Assembly (NCBI GenBank): GCA_017468925.1 | Contig: JAFUHI010000002.1 | Coordinates: forward strand, 1-64,000 | Reading direction: 5' to 3' | DNA length: 64,000 nucleotides | Origin: Bacilli bacterium | GTDB lineage: Bacteria > Bacillota_I > Bacilli_A > RFN20 > CAG-826 | Part shown: piece by piece, positions 1 to 8,297 of the stretch | How the letters are laid out: the number at the start of each line of letters is the position of its first letter | How positions within the stretch are numbered: the first letter of the stretch is position 1 | Program-made: the position numbers and the translations under genes | Notes under the pieces: generated by a model | Seen by the model: the letters and a program-made list of their open reading frames with translations, nothing else | Database searches by the model: none | Told to the model about the DNA's origin: nothing

Positions 1-1
1 A

Positions 2-220
2 ATAGGGTTTTCTTTTTAGAACTATGATATCGCTGCACATGAAGGGCTAACTGTAGAAGAGCTTGATGAGATCATTGCTTATGACAGTTACATTAAACGT
101 GCCTTTGAAAAGAACATCAAAGTCATGAAAGCACATTTTGTTAGTGAAGCATATGACAGAGCTTTTCGTGTATTTGATTCGAATTCGGGTTGTATTAACA
201 CCGAACCTAAAATAATTTTT
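2..220 (+). pseudogene. Unrecognised gene remnant at the left edge
   Basis: A stretch of protein-like sequence reads open from position 20, directly after an in-frame stop at 17-19. It is rich in Glu, Asp and Lys with a helical look (a GLTVEELDEI segment). It has no start codon of its own, and the frame runs on through the terminator of the opposite-strand neighbour. The first codons of another frame (1-24) end in a stop exactly where this frame begins, so a single-base frameshift would join them. This is most simply the decayed or frameshifted 3' end of a gene lying left of the window. I do not recognise the family. The longer open frame continuing to 784 is a shadow of the surface protein gene. 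Confidence 0.3.
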
Positions 221-264
221 TTGAGAAAAAGAACTAAAACGCCCACATATTTCTATGTGAGCGT
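220..264 (-). terminator. Rho-independent terminator of the large surface-protein gene
   Basis: Positions 240-249 and 254-263 form a 10-bp stem with one mismatch and a 4-base loop. Read on the minus strand the stem is followed by TTTTAGTTCTTTTT. It lies 20 bases beyond the stop codon of the surface-protein gene. Confidence 0.75.
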
Positions 265-282
265 ACCATTATTATTTATCGA

Positions 283-3200
283 TTATTTCTTTTTGAATAA
301 GGCTAAGAAGTCTGCCCAAGTTTTCTTTTTGATAACAAACCAAACTAGAGCAAATCCTCCAATGCCTACTACTAAAACTGAACCGATGACGATTCCGACT
401 ATAGCGCCAGCTGGTAAGCCAGCACTCTTACTTGGTTCTTCTGGGGTTACTGGCTCGTCAGGAGTTGCCGGAGTATCTCCGCCTTTATCTTTCCACTGGG
501 CTACCAAATCAACATTTGATGTGACATTGATTTTTTCACCTGCTTGTAATAAGTTACCTTGCCCATTTACTTTCCATCCAGCAAATTCTTTACCTTCAGG
601 GGCTGTAAATGTACATTGTGGTAAGGCATATTCGCCAGCAATATCAGAAACTGGATTCATTGTGCCTGTTCCGCCATTAGCGGAGAAACTAACAGTAAAT
701 GTTTCAGCAGGAATATCCTTCCATAATGCCTTAATCGACATATTTGATTCAATAGAGATTGTTTCATTAGGGAGTTTTCTTTGACCATTTACTTCCCAAG
801 CGTCAAACATCTTTCCGTCTGGAGCATTGAAATCGCATGTTGGCAAAATATAATCACCAAAGATGCCATAAGCAGTTTCCATATCGCCGCTTCCACCATT
901 TGCATCAAAAGTTACGATATAGCCCTCTGCTTTAATAATTAATTGTTCTTCGGTGACTTCATAATAGACATCGTCTTCAAGAATAAACAATCCACCGCAC
1001 TCGTTGCAAACATAATGGGCTCTACAACCATCAGTGGTCTTTGTAGCAGGAACTTCAGGGACAAATGTGTAAGTGTGTTTTGCTTTAATAATTAATGTAG
1101 TTGGATCATCACAAACAACCCAGTTGCCACTTCCATCTTGGACATAATAAATATCATATTCGCCTTCAGTGAAATGCTTGTGTGGTTTCATACCATCTTC
1201 AGAACAAGTGGCCGCTTGTTCAATGATTGGTAATCCATTGGCGCCCTCTTCATAAATACGGATGAATCCATTATCAATTACTTCGCCACATTCGTCGCAG
1301 GTTTCGTTCCAGAAAATTTCTGGTTCGGCTGGATTCGAATAATCGAATGTATAAGTTGTTGTTGTGTGTTCATGGGTACACGGAGCATTAAATGTGATTG
1401 AAAAATGATGCCCTTCATAAGAATTGGTCTTTGTAATAAACTGACCCCCATCATTTTCATTAACTATTGTTAAATAATCTAAAACTATATAAGCGTCATA
1501 TGCGCCACTTAATTGAGTGGTAATGCCTAATTCTAAAAGAGCAGATTCGGTCGTGCTAAATTCTAATGGTTCATTGTTATAATGGTAACTAATAGGATCT
1601 GCTTGTCCGTAGAAGCCAGTTTTAGCAACACAGATATATTCTATTTCTTCTTGTTCGTTTGGAACTCCTAAGAATAAGCGATATCCCCTAGCAAAATCAT
1701 AAACACTAGATGCCCAGTTGTTTCCATACATATTAGCATGGGAAGATGTTGATACACCATTATTGAATAATGATGCATAATCTGCAGGATAAATTGTAAC
1801 AGTATCGCCTAAATTAACGCTGACTGGTTCAATTTCGGTTTCATCTTCTCTACCTAAAACTGTAACCATATATCTAAGACTGTCGGTGTTTGTTCTATCG
1901 TAACAAACAGATTGGAAATTACCAACGTTGTCATATTCAGCATAGAATCTTCCATAATATTCGAATGTTCCAATCATGCTGGTATCAATGTAATATTTGC
2001 CCATTCCATTACTTGTAAGACCAGTTTCGTTTCTCCAGTCAGTACCAATACTCTTTTCAGATGTAGTAGCATTACCTTCGGAAACTTCGAATCCAATTAA
2101 AATAGAATCACCTAAATGACATTTCAATGTTCTATTTTCATTATCGATTTCATATCCGGCGTTACCATCAACAAATTGCGCGGATAACCCACTGACAAGG
2201 GAAGCGTTTAAAACTGTGCCATCTTTAATTATGATTAAAGCAGAATTCGAATACACATCACCAGCCGAGTTAGATACTTTACATCTATAATAGGTTCCTT
2301 CAGTTGCAATTGATCGACTTATTTGATAATTCCATTGGGTTTCACCATTAATGTTTTCCCAGTTTAAATCGTCTTCAGATTTTTGCCATTGATAAGACAA
2401 AGTCCCACGAAGTGTTTTCGCAGTAACCGAAAGCGCGTGTGATGCGCCACTCATTGACAAGTTAGCACTTTGAGGTTGAATCGTGATTGTTGGAACAGGT
2501 AAATTGACAAAATTAATAGATGAATCAACACTATTTCCGATTCGTTTATAACCATTTTTGATGCCGGTTGCTTGTAAACGCACTACTAATGGATCGCTAG
2601 AAACTGTTGAACGTTTGATAGTTAATGTAGAAGTTGTGGCACCAGCGAAAGTATAGCCCCATGATGCATGCTCGCCATCTTTAACTCTTAAATAAAGACC
2701 TTGAGTATTTAGGTAATACCATTGATACTCAATATTGTCAAAATATCCTGCGTTTGTAACTGTAGCAGACACATTAACATCATAACCGACTACTTCTTCA
2801 ATGCTTTCTGCCGTTGTAAGAGATACAGATGGAGAATTATAATCACCGACCACAAATAAATATGATTCGCTTGCTTTCCATTCTGAATAATGCTCTTGTT
2901 TGGCAACAGCGCGAACCAAAAATCTATATTGGGATGATGAAGGGGATGATGTGGAAGGTTTATAAGTTAATTTTGTAGCACCGCTAATATCTTGCCATGA
3001 TGAAGATTCACTATTGTATTTTTGCCACTTATATTCATATTTATAAATATTTCCACCAATATTATTTTGATTGCCATTATATACACCGGTAAATGTGATA
3101 TCTTGGCTTAAAACAGCATTGTTTTGTCCATTAATTCCGGCGGTCGACGGAGCATACGGATTCGAATAATAGGTGTATTTTGCTGTAGTATATGAAGAAG

Positions 3201-4248
3201 AATATGCGTTATTGTAACTCTTAAGTACAGCATAATAAGTATAATTTTTAGCGCCTAAAACAATAGTCTTATCTATCAACGTTGAGTATGTAGCGTAAAA
3301 TGTAGGCCTTTTAAGTTCTACGAAGCCAGCACCATCGACAGAGCGATACCACGTTGTTTCAATATTTCCAAAATAATTGTTATAAACATCATTCGACGAA
3401 AATACATTGGTGATAGTTAACTCTCCGTTTGAGTTTTCTGTCGGAGTTTTTGTAACTTCAATATTTAAACTATCACTTGGCAAATCAGTAGGTTTACTTA
3501 AACAATAAACTTTATTTACAATTACGCTTCCTGTTCCGTCGTACGAAGTTCTACCAGGATAATCTATTGTATAAACACTATTAAAAGCATTATTTACACC
3601 ATTAGGGAATAAATCGGTCGCATTTTTAATTTCCTTACCATTTACCATCAAAGAATTTGAGTTAGTCGTAGTAATAAGATTTAACAGAGCATTGGCTAAA
3701 TCGGTTTCTTCTTCTGGATGACCTAAAGGATAATACTCAGTAACATCTAATCTCACATCGCCAAGATAACCATTTAGTTTGACATTAGCATTGATGCTAA
3801 GTCTTTCATTTTGAAATTGGCAATAAGGTCGGAGGCTCTGAATCTTTGTTCCGTTTTTTATATCCAACGTAATAGAATCACCGACATTAAAACTTAGTCT
3901 TGCATTTAAAGATCCAACACCATTGTTGCTTGACAAAACAGTAAAATCATAATCAGTAGCTATAACTAGATTCCCATAGTAGTTAAATCCGTTTAAATCA
4001 ATGATAATGTTCCCGCCAGTAAAAATCTTTTTTTGCGCTGTATACTTAGCGCTAACATCAGAAGCTAGTTTTATATTTTTACCTCTAATGATACACGCTT
4101 CAAAATCTTGATAAGTGTCGACTAATTCAAAATCTTCTTCCGCGTTTACTTGCATAGGTTTTTCCGTTGACGCCAAAGACAATACTGCAGTAGGAGTTAT
4201 TGCCAACGCCAAAAGACCAGCGAAAATTAGCTTAGTTATTTTTCTCAT
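283..4248 (-). CDS. Large secreted, membrane-anchored surface protein with Ig-like and InlB repeats (1321 aa)
   Basis: The start at 4248 is preferred over an ATG 30 bases upstream because AAAGGAAG sits 8 bases before it and a clean Sec signal peptide follows (cleavage likely after VNA, residue 36). A beta-rich region (about 50-200) is followed by several Ig-like/fibronectin-like modules with 'YQWQK'-type cores (clearest at about 583-680). Two Cys-pair segments with CDECG and CNECG motifs (about 955-1090) come next, then two InlB B-repeats (about 1108-1245). The protein ends in a hydrophobic helix (about 1281-1306) and a basic tail ending in FKKK; there is no LPXTG. It is presumably displayed on the cell surface as an adhesin or ligand-binding protein; the ligand is unknown. 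It lies downstream of the beta-helix/LuxR regulator gene and has its own promoter region carrying the same 33-bp element as that gene, which suggests it is the regulator's target. Confidence 0.85.
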   Translation of the reverse strand: MRKITKLIFAGLLALAITPTAVLSLASTEKPMQVNAEEDFELVDTYQDFEACIIRGKNIKLASDVSAKYTAQKKIFTGGNIIIDLNGFNYYGNLVIATDYDFTVLSSNNGVGSLNARLSFNVGDSITLDIKNGTKIQSLRPYCQFQNERLSINANVKLNGYLGDVRLDVTEYYPLGHPEEETDLANALLNLITTTNSNSLMVNGKEIKNATDLFPNGVNNAFNSVYTIDYPGRTSYDGTGSVIVNKVYCLSKPTDLPSDSLNIEVTKTPTENSNGELTITNVFSSNDVYNNYFGNIETTWYRSVDGAGFVELKRPTFYATYSTLIDKTIVLGAKNYTYYAVLKSYNNAYSSSYTTAKYTYYSNPYAPSTAGINGQNNAVLSQDITFTGVYNGNQNNIGGNIYKYEYKWQKYNSESSSWQDISGATKLTYKPSTSSPSSSQYRFLVRAVAKQEHYSEWKASESYLFVVGDYNSPSVSLTTAESIEEVVGYDVNVSATVTNAGYFDNIEYQWYYLNTQGLYLRVKDGEHASWGYTFAGATTSTLTIKRSTVSSDPLVVRLQATGIKNGYKRIGNSVDSSINFVNLPVPTITIQPQSANLSMSGASHALSVTAKTLRGTLSYQWQKSEDDLNWENINGETQWNYQISRSIATEGTYYRCKVSNSAGDVYSNSALIIIKDGTVLNASLVSGLSAQFVDGNAGYEIDNENRTLKCHLGDSILIGFEVSEGNATTSEKSIGTDWRNETGLTSNGMGKYYIDTSMIGTFEYYGRFYAEYDNVGNFQSVCYDRTNTDSLRYMVTVLGREDETEIEPVSVNLGDTVTIYPADYASLFNNGVSTSSHANMYGNNWASSVYDFARGYRLFLGVPNEQEEIEYICVAKTGFYGQADPISYHYNNEPLEFSTTESALLELGITTQLSGAYDAYIVLDYLTIVNENDGGQFITKTNSYEGHHFSITFNAPCTHEHTTTTYTFDYSNPAEPEIFWNETCDECGEVIDNGFIRIYEEGANGLPIIEQAATCSEDGMKPHKHFTEGEYDIYYVQDGSGNWVVCDDPTTLIIKAKHTYTFVPEVPATKTTDGCRAHYVCNECGGLFILEDDVYYEVTEEQLIIKAEGYIVTFDANGGSGDMETAYGIFGDYILPTCDFNAPDGKMFDAWEVNGQRKLPNETISIESNMSIKALWKDIPAETFTVSFSANGGTGTMNPVSDIAGEYALPQCTFTAPEGKEFAGWKVNGQGNLLQAGEKINVTSNVDLVAQWKDKGGDTPATPDEPVTPEEPSKSAGLPAGAIVGIVIGSVLVVGIGGFALVWFVIKKKTWADFLALFKKK

Positions 4249-4301
4249 AAAAGTTCTTCCTTTCTTTTTCACACACATTTAAGCACATGCGCAAAAGAAA
4301 A

Positions 4302-4334
4302 AACGGCTAATTCGTAATACCCATTTGGCTAATT
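4302..4334 (-). promoter_or_regulatory. Candidate operator upstream of the large surface-protein gene
   Basis: This element contains two perfect copies of GGCTAATT (plus-strand reading, 4305-4312 and 4327-4334), 22 bp apart, around a TACCCATTTGG core. Counted by eye, it matches the element at 6184-6216 at 24 of 33 positions. It sits about 55-85 bases upstream of the start codon, with a TTAAAT-like -10 about 20 bases downstream on the minus strand, a position suited to an activator. That it binds the adjacent LuxR-type protein is an inference. Confidence 0.55.
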
Positions 4335-4348
4335 ATATAAAACGACTA

Positions 4349-6151
4349 TTAAAACAAATCCTTATATTTGAGAATTAATTCGAATTTATCAGTGACATGC
4401 AATTTAGAATATATGACAGTTAAATCACGTTTTATAGTGTTTTCTGAGAAATTTAACTCAGAAGCGATGTCTTTTCTTTTTTTGCCAGCAATTATTAACT
4501 GGACTACTTGTTTTTCTCTTATAGATAGACCAGAAATGTATTCAGATCTCATGTCTTTTTCTTCAACTTGATTATCTTGAACGGCATTTCTCTTCTTTCT
4601 TTTTTTAACAAAAACAATCACTAAAGCAGCTAAAATCGCGATTAAAACAGCACTAGAAATAGAAAGAACAATAATTAAAGTTGTAGGATTCTTGTTTTCA
4701 TTTCTATTAGGGTTTGATGCACCGATATAACGATCACCAGAATAACTAGAAAGAGTTTCAGACCAAGAATGATAAATATCGCTAGATACTTTTATATCCG
4801 CTTTAGAACCTTTGATTGGATAAAGACCATTAGAAACATCACTAATTGAATCTTCATCGATGGCTCCATCAAGAAGAGCCTGTTCTTTAGTGGCGACATA
4901 ATTGTAATCATTAGGAGAGGAATCATATGTATCACTACCAATAGCAAAGCATCCTTTTAAGACAATATTTCCTAATTGGCCTTTAGTTTGATCTTTCTGA
5001 TAAAACTTGAAAGAAGCGTTATCTTCGGCTTTATTTAATCCAAATGTGGAAAAGAAAAATTGAACAAGACCGCCATTATTTTCTTCTACCCACCTTCCAT
5101 ATACTTCTGTGTAAAGAGGGCCGCCATTTATAGCTTTATTATTTAAGACTTTACAATTAATAAATGTCACAGGTTGACCCGACAAAGAATGGACGGCGAT
5201 ACCTCCACCATAAGTTGCTTCATTATCTTCTATAACAAGATTTTCAAGAACGATATTTTTATTTCCGGAATAAGCGCTAGATAAACCTAAGCCTCCTCCA
5301 TACGTAGTTTTATTGTTGACAATATAGGAATTTGTGATTTTTAAGTCATTACCGCCAAGGAAAACACCGCCACCACAAAGTTGAGGATTGTTAGTGTTCA
5401 CATCATATCTAACAAAATAATTATCATGAACATTGACTTTATCAATTGTTGCGCTTCCATTTGCGATAGAGAACCCAGCCGCTTTATAAGCATAATTGGA
5501 ATAAAACTCACAATTAGTTAAAGTAGCGCGTAATTTAACATGGGATAATTGAACGGTGTCCCACATTGAATAATTGTTGTAAAACTTGCAGTTATTAAGG
5601 ATTACTGTTTTATTATCGTCATAATTAACATTAAGAACCTGAATAGCGGGTGCTACTTCTGAGGCATAATTCCTTATAACGCAATTATCTAAAGACAAAG
5701 AAAAGTAACCACCATTACCTTGGATGCAAACATTATTTTCTCTAGGGGATCCAAATTTATCTTCAAAAGATTCTTCTGTTTCAAAATTAATTGCCGATGT
5801 ATCGAATGTGTCATCAAAAACAATGTTTGAAAAAGAAACATCTATTTTTTCGCCAACCACTGTAGGACCGACGATATTAAAATAAACATTTTTAAGGGAT
5901 GATTGAGAATTTAACGAATCAAGAGAGACATCGTGATTAATGGTAATAGTTTCATGATTGAAATCTAAATCATCCGCAATAATGGATTTTGCTCCCGAGG
6001 CAATAGCTTGCTTAAAATCATCAGCCGAATTAACAATGATACCGACCTTTTGAGGAACTATTGAATCGCTTTTACTACATCCAGTATTTAGAAAAGCAAA
6101 AGATGAACCAATTAATATCAATCCAAGAAAAATAGGTAACTTTTTCATCAT
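4349..6151 (-). CDS. Beta-helix surface sensor with transmembrane helix and cytoplasmic LuxR-type HTH (600 aa)
   Basis: The N-terminus is a signal sequence ending in LNTGC (Cys25), a weak lipobox. Residues about 60-480 look like a right-handed parallel beta-helix, with many short repeats containing N-x-Y/F, 'YGGGL' and 'YGGGI' turns. One strong transmembrane helix (about 491-515) is followed by KKRKKR, a stop-transfer signal placing the C-terminus inside the cell. Residues 541-600 match the LuxR/GerE helix-turn-helix closely (GLSIREKQVVQLI..GK..KDIASEL..SENTIKRDL..IYSKL). The protein would therefore be a one-piece membrane regulator that senses something outside and binds DNA from the membrane. 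I know of no named family with this order of domains. The start has no obvious Shine-Dalgarno; a second ATG follows directly. It is probably autoregulated through the element at 6184-6216. Confidence 0.85.
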   Translation of the reverse strand: MMKKLPIFLGLILIGSSFAFLNTGCSKSDSIVPQKVGIIVNSADDFKQAIASGAKSIIADDLDFNHETITINHDVSLDSLNSQSSLKNVYFNIVGPTVVGEKIDVSFSNIVFDDTFDTSAINFETEESFEDKFGSPRENNVCIQGNGGYFSLSLDNCVIRNYASEVAPAIQVLNVNYDDNKTVILNNCKFYNNYSMWDTVQLSHVKLRATLTNCEFYSNYAYKAAGFSIANGSATIDKVNVHDNYFVRYDVNTNNPQLCGGGVFLGGNDLKITNSYIVNNKTTYGGGLGLSSAYSGNKNIVLENLVIEDNEATYGGGIAVHSLSGQPVTFINCKVLNNKAINGGPLYTEVYGRWVEENNGGLVQFFFSTFGLNKAEDNASFKFYQKDQTKGQLGNIVLKGCFAIGSDTYDSSPNDYNYVATKEQALLDGAIDEDSISDVSNGLYPIKGSKADIKVSSDIYHSWSETLSSYSGDRYIGASNPNRNENKNPTTLIIVLSISSAVLIAILAALVIVFVKKRKKRNAVQDNQVEEKDMRSEYISGLSIREKQVVQLIIAGKKRKDIASELNFSENTIKRDLTVIYSKLHVTDKFELILKYKDLF

Positions 6152-6183
6152 TATTTATTTAATAATTTATATTGGTATATCTC

Positions 6184-6216
6184 AACGGGTATTTACTTTT
6201 ACCCATTTGGGTATCT
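6184..6216 (-). promoter_or_regulatory. Candidate operator upstream of the beta-helix/LuxR gene
   Basis: This carries two copies of GGGTAT (6187-6192 and 6209-6214), 22 bp apart, with an ACCCATTTGG core, aligned with the element at 4302-4334. On the minus strand it is followed at once by TTGAGA and, 17 bases later, an AT-rich -10 (TTAAAT), so a bound protein would lie directly upstream of RNA polymerase. The flanking TATCTATAGATA palindrome (6211-6222 region) may also contribute. Confidence 0.55.
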
Positions 6217-6371
6217 ATAGATACATTTACGGATTCAAACGAGTACAAGTACCATAAAAATATCGTTCCATCCAAAAAATGGGCATTTCTTGTTTTTGCA
6301 TTTTGTTCTATCAAAACATTGTCACACCAGTGATTATAAGATAAAATAAGAAATGTAAGAAAAGAAAGAAT

Positions 6372-6422
6372 TGCTATACGGGTGTCCAAACAATGATTGG
6401 ACGATTAACTTGAAATAGCAAC
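6372..6422 (+). promoter_or_regulatory. Nested hairpin leader before the AbrB/ABC operon
   Basis: An outer stem, TTGCTAT (6372-6378) with ATAGCAA (6416-6422), encloses a perfect inner inverted repeat, GTCCAA (6385-6390) with TTGGAC (6398-6403). The Shine-Dalgarno AAGGA follows about 10 bases later. A TTGTCA...TATAAG-type promoter lies upstream near 6318-6345, so this sequence should be in the 5' leader. It could be a regulatory RNA structure or a palindromic operator for the encoded AbrB-like protein. Confidence 0.4.
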
Positions 6423-6447
6423 GAATAAGAAAAAAAGGAATAGCGTT

Positions 6448-6651
6448 ATGAAAAACATTCAAGAAGATCGCTTTATTGTTAGTGTTAGAGTTGGACCAAA
6501 AGGGCAAATCACAATACCCGTTCAAGCTAGAGAAATGTTCAATATTAAAGAAGGGGACACCATCATGGTCATGGGCGATAAAAATAAAGGAATCGCCCTT
6601 ATTAAAGATGATGCTTTTTATCAAATGATGGATGGGTTAAGCAAAAAATGA
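6448..6651 (+). CDS. AbrB/SpoVT-type DNA-binding protein (67 aa)
   Basis: This small protein carries the swapped-hairpin AbrB fold signature (VSVRVGPKGQITIP followed by 'F.IKEGDTI'). Such proteins bind DNA as dimers or tetramers and act as transcription regulators or antitoxins. Here it is the first gene of an operon: its stop overlaps the start of the ABC ATPase (ATGA), which fits a dedicated regulator of that exporter rather than an antitoxin, and no toxin gene is adjacent. AAGGA lies upstream of the ATG. The hairpin leader upstream is a likely regulatory site. Confidence 0.85.
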   Translation: MKNIQEDRFIVSVRVGPKGQITIPVQAREMFNIKEGDTIMVMGDKNKGIALIKDDAFYQMMDGLSKK

Positions 6652-7517
6652 AAACGCTAGAAATCAAAAATATCTGCAAACATTATCCAACATTTAATTT
6701 GAAAGATGTCTCCTTTGCTATTGAACCTGGCAAAATAGTTGGCTTTATCGGTCGAAATGGGGCTGGTAAGACAACAACTTTAAAATGCATCTATAATTTG
6801 GTGAAACCAACAAGCGGTGAAGTTTTATATGATGGTAAATCCATCACTGATATTGAAGCTGATTATAAGCAAGATGTTGCAATGCTTATCGGCGAAATGG
6901 ATTATTACAACACCAAAACTGTCAAAGCTTTAACTAGCGTTACTAAAAGGTTTTATAAGAATTGGGATGATAATAAGTACCATATTTATTTAAAAGAATT
7001 TGGCATCGACGAAAATAAGCAAATCAAAGCTCTCTCAAGCGGCATGAAAGTAAAATATGGCCTTGCGTTAGCTTTGTCTAGAGGTGCAAAAATATTGCTC
7101 CTTGATGAACCAACATCTGGTCTAGATCCAGTTAGCAGGGATGAACTAATGGATATCTTTATTGATTTGGTGAGCGATAAAGAACACGCGATTTTATTTT
7201 CTACACACGTGATCTCTGATTTAGAAAAGTGCGCTGATCAAATTATCTATATAAAAAATGGTGAAATTATTGTTAATGACGATGTCACTAATTTTGAAGC
7301 AAATTATTTGCGTTATGCAGGCGAAAGCAAGCTGTTCGCCAATCATAAAGATAAATTCATTTTCTATCGCGATAGATTAGGAAAATTCGAAGGAATTATT
7401 AAAAAAGAATTTAACTTAGATATAGATGAAAGCAAAATTGAAAAAAGAAATGCAACGATGGAAGAGATAATGGTGGCTTTTGAAAGGGGAGAAAACAATG
7501 AAAAAGTTGCTTTATAA
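6648..7517 (+). CDS. ABC transporter ATP-binding protein (289 aa)
   Basis: This is the energising subunit of an ABC-2 type exporter. Walker A is GRNGAGKTT (about residues 34-42), the signature is the variant LSSGMKVKYGLALA, and Walker B is ILLLDEPTSGLDP. The C-terminal 70 residues are the extension usual in EcsA/BcrA-like ATPases. It overlaps the AbrB-like gene by 4 bases and the permease gene by 20 bases, so the three are translated as one unit. The substrate cannot be told from sequence; relatives with AbrB- or GntR-type partners often export peptides or respond to antibiotics. Confidence 0.9.
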   Translation: MKTLEIKNICKHYPTFNLKDVSFAIEPGKIVGFIGRNGAGKTTTLKCIYNLVKPTSGEVLYDGKSITDIEADYKQDVAMLIGEMDYYNTKTVKALTSVTKRFYKNWDDNKYHIYLKEFGIDENKQIKALSSGMKVKYGLALALSRGAKILLLDEPTSGLDPVSRDELMDIFIDLVSDKEHAILFSTHVISDLEKCADQIIYIKNGEIIVNDDVTNFEANYLRYAGESKLFANHKDKFIFYRDRLGKFEGIIKKEFNLDIDESKIEKRNATMEEIMVAFERGENNEKVAL

Positions 7518-8157
7518 AGAAGTAATGTTATGCACAAATATACAAATTATTCTTTTTGCGGTTTTTGCTCTATTTGTTTTAATTCCTTCTTGGCCGCCAG
7601 CTGTAGCATTCGTATATCCATTAAGCGGACTTATGTCCTTGTTTCCTAGAGGATTAGCCAATAAAGATATTGAATATACTTCATTGTTACCAGTTAGAAA
7701 AACCGATATCGTCAAAGGTAAAATGCTTTATTTATGTCTAATTGAAATTGTGGTGATTATTTTGGCCACTATAGGAGGCATTATTAGATTTTTCTTTTTT
7801 AAAGAACCTACTAAACCTGATGAACTACAATATTTTATGGCAGTTAGACCAAGCATTTCATTATTAGGATTTGCCTTTTTATCTTTCGGAATAATGAACG
7901 CTGTTTTGGTTGGATTATATTATCGTAATCCATATAAAAGACTAGCGGGTCCAAATTTAATCTCATTACTCATATGCGTGATTATTTTAGCAATTGGTAG
8001 CGTTGTGATCGCTTTTGCCCCTGCTTTAAGAGAATATGACGTGATTGGTATTATCGCTCAGGCATCCACTTTGGTTATTGGGGCAGGTTTATTCGTCTTA
8101 TTTTCCTATCTAGGCTATAAATTGGGCGCGAAAGCTTTTATCAATGTGGATTTATGA
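7498..8157 (+). CDS. ABC-2 type transporter permease (219 aa)
   Basis: The start at 7498 is chosen because AAGGGGAG lies 5-12 bases upstream; an ATG at 7480 lies inside that context and would add six residues. The protein has six hydrophobic segments and a conserved 'DIEYTSLLPVRKTDIVKGK' loop after the second, as in the ABC2_membrane_5 family of small exporter permeases. It works with the preceding ATPase. It ends the operon, and no clear terminator follows. Confidence 0.85.
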   Translation: MKKLLYKEVMLCTNIQIILFAVFALFVLIPSWPPAVAFVYPLSGLMSLFPRGLANKDIEYTSLLPVRKTDIVKGKMLYLCLIEIVVIILATIGGIIRFFFFKEPTKPDELQYFMAVRPSISLLGFAFLSFGIMNAVLVGLYYRNPYKRLAGPNLISLLICVIILAIGSVVIAFAPALREYDVIGIIAQASTLVIGAGLFVLFSYLGYKLGAKAFINVDL

Positions 8158-8297
8158 TTTTTCAATGCATTTAAGGCATACAGTAAGGACAAATATAAGA
8201 ACGAAGAAAAAAACATGCGTTTTCGCGATTTATAGCAAACCTTCACCATTTACTTTAAAATAAACCCGCAATTAAATATTGTGGAGGAAAATGGATT

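Noticed and set aside
125..784. Long plus-strand open frame at the left edge
   Set aside because: Most of it is the antisense of the large surface protein's C-terminus and it crosses that gene's terminator; only the first part may be a real remnant.
6448..6651. AbrB-like gene as an antitoxin
   Set aside because: No toxin gene is adjacent; it overlaps an ABC transporter operon, so a regulator role is more likely.
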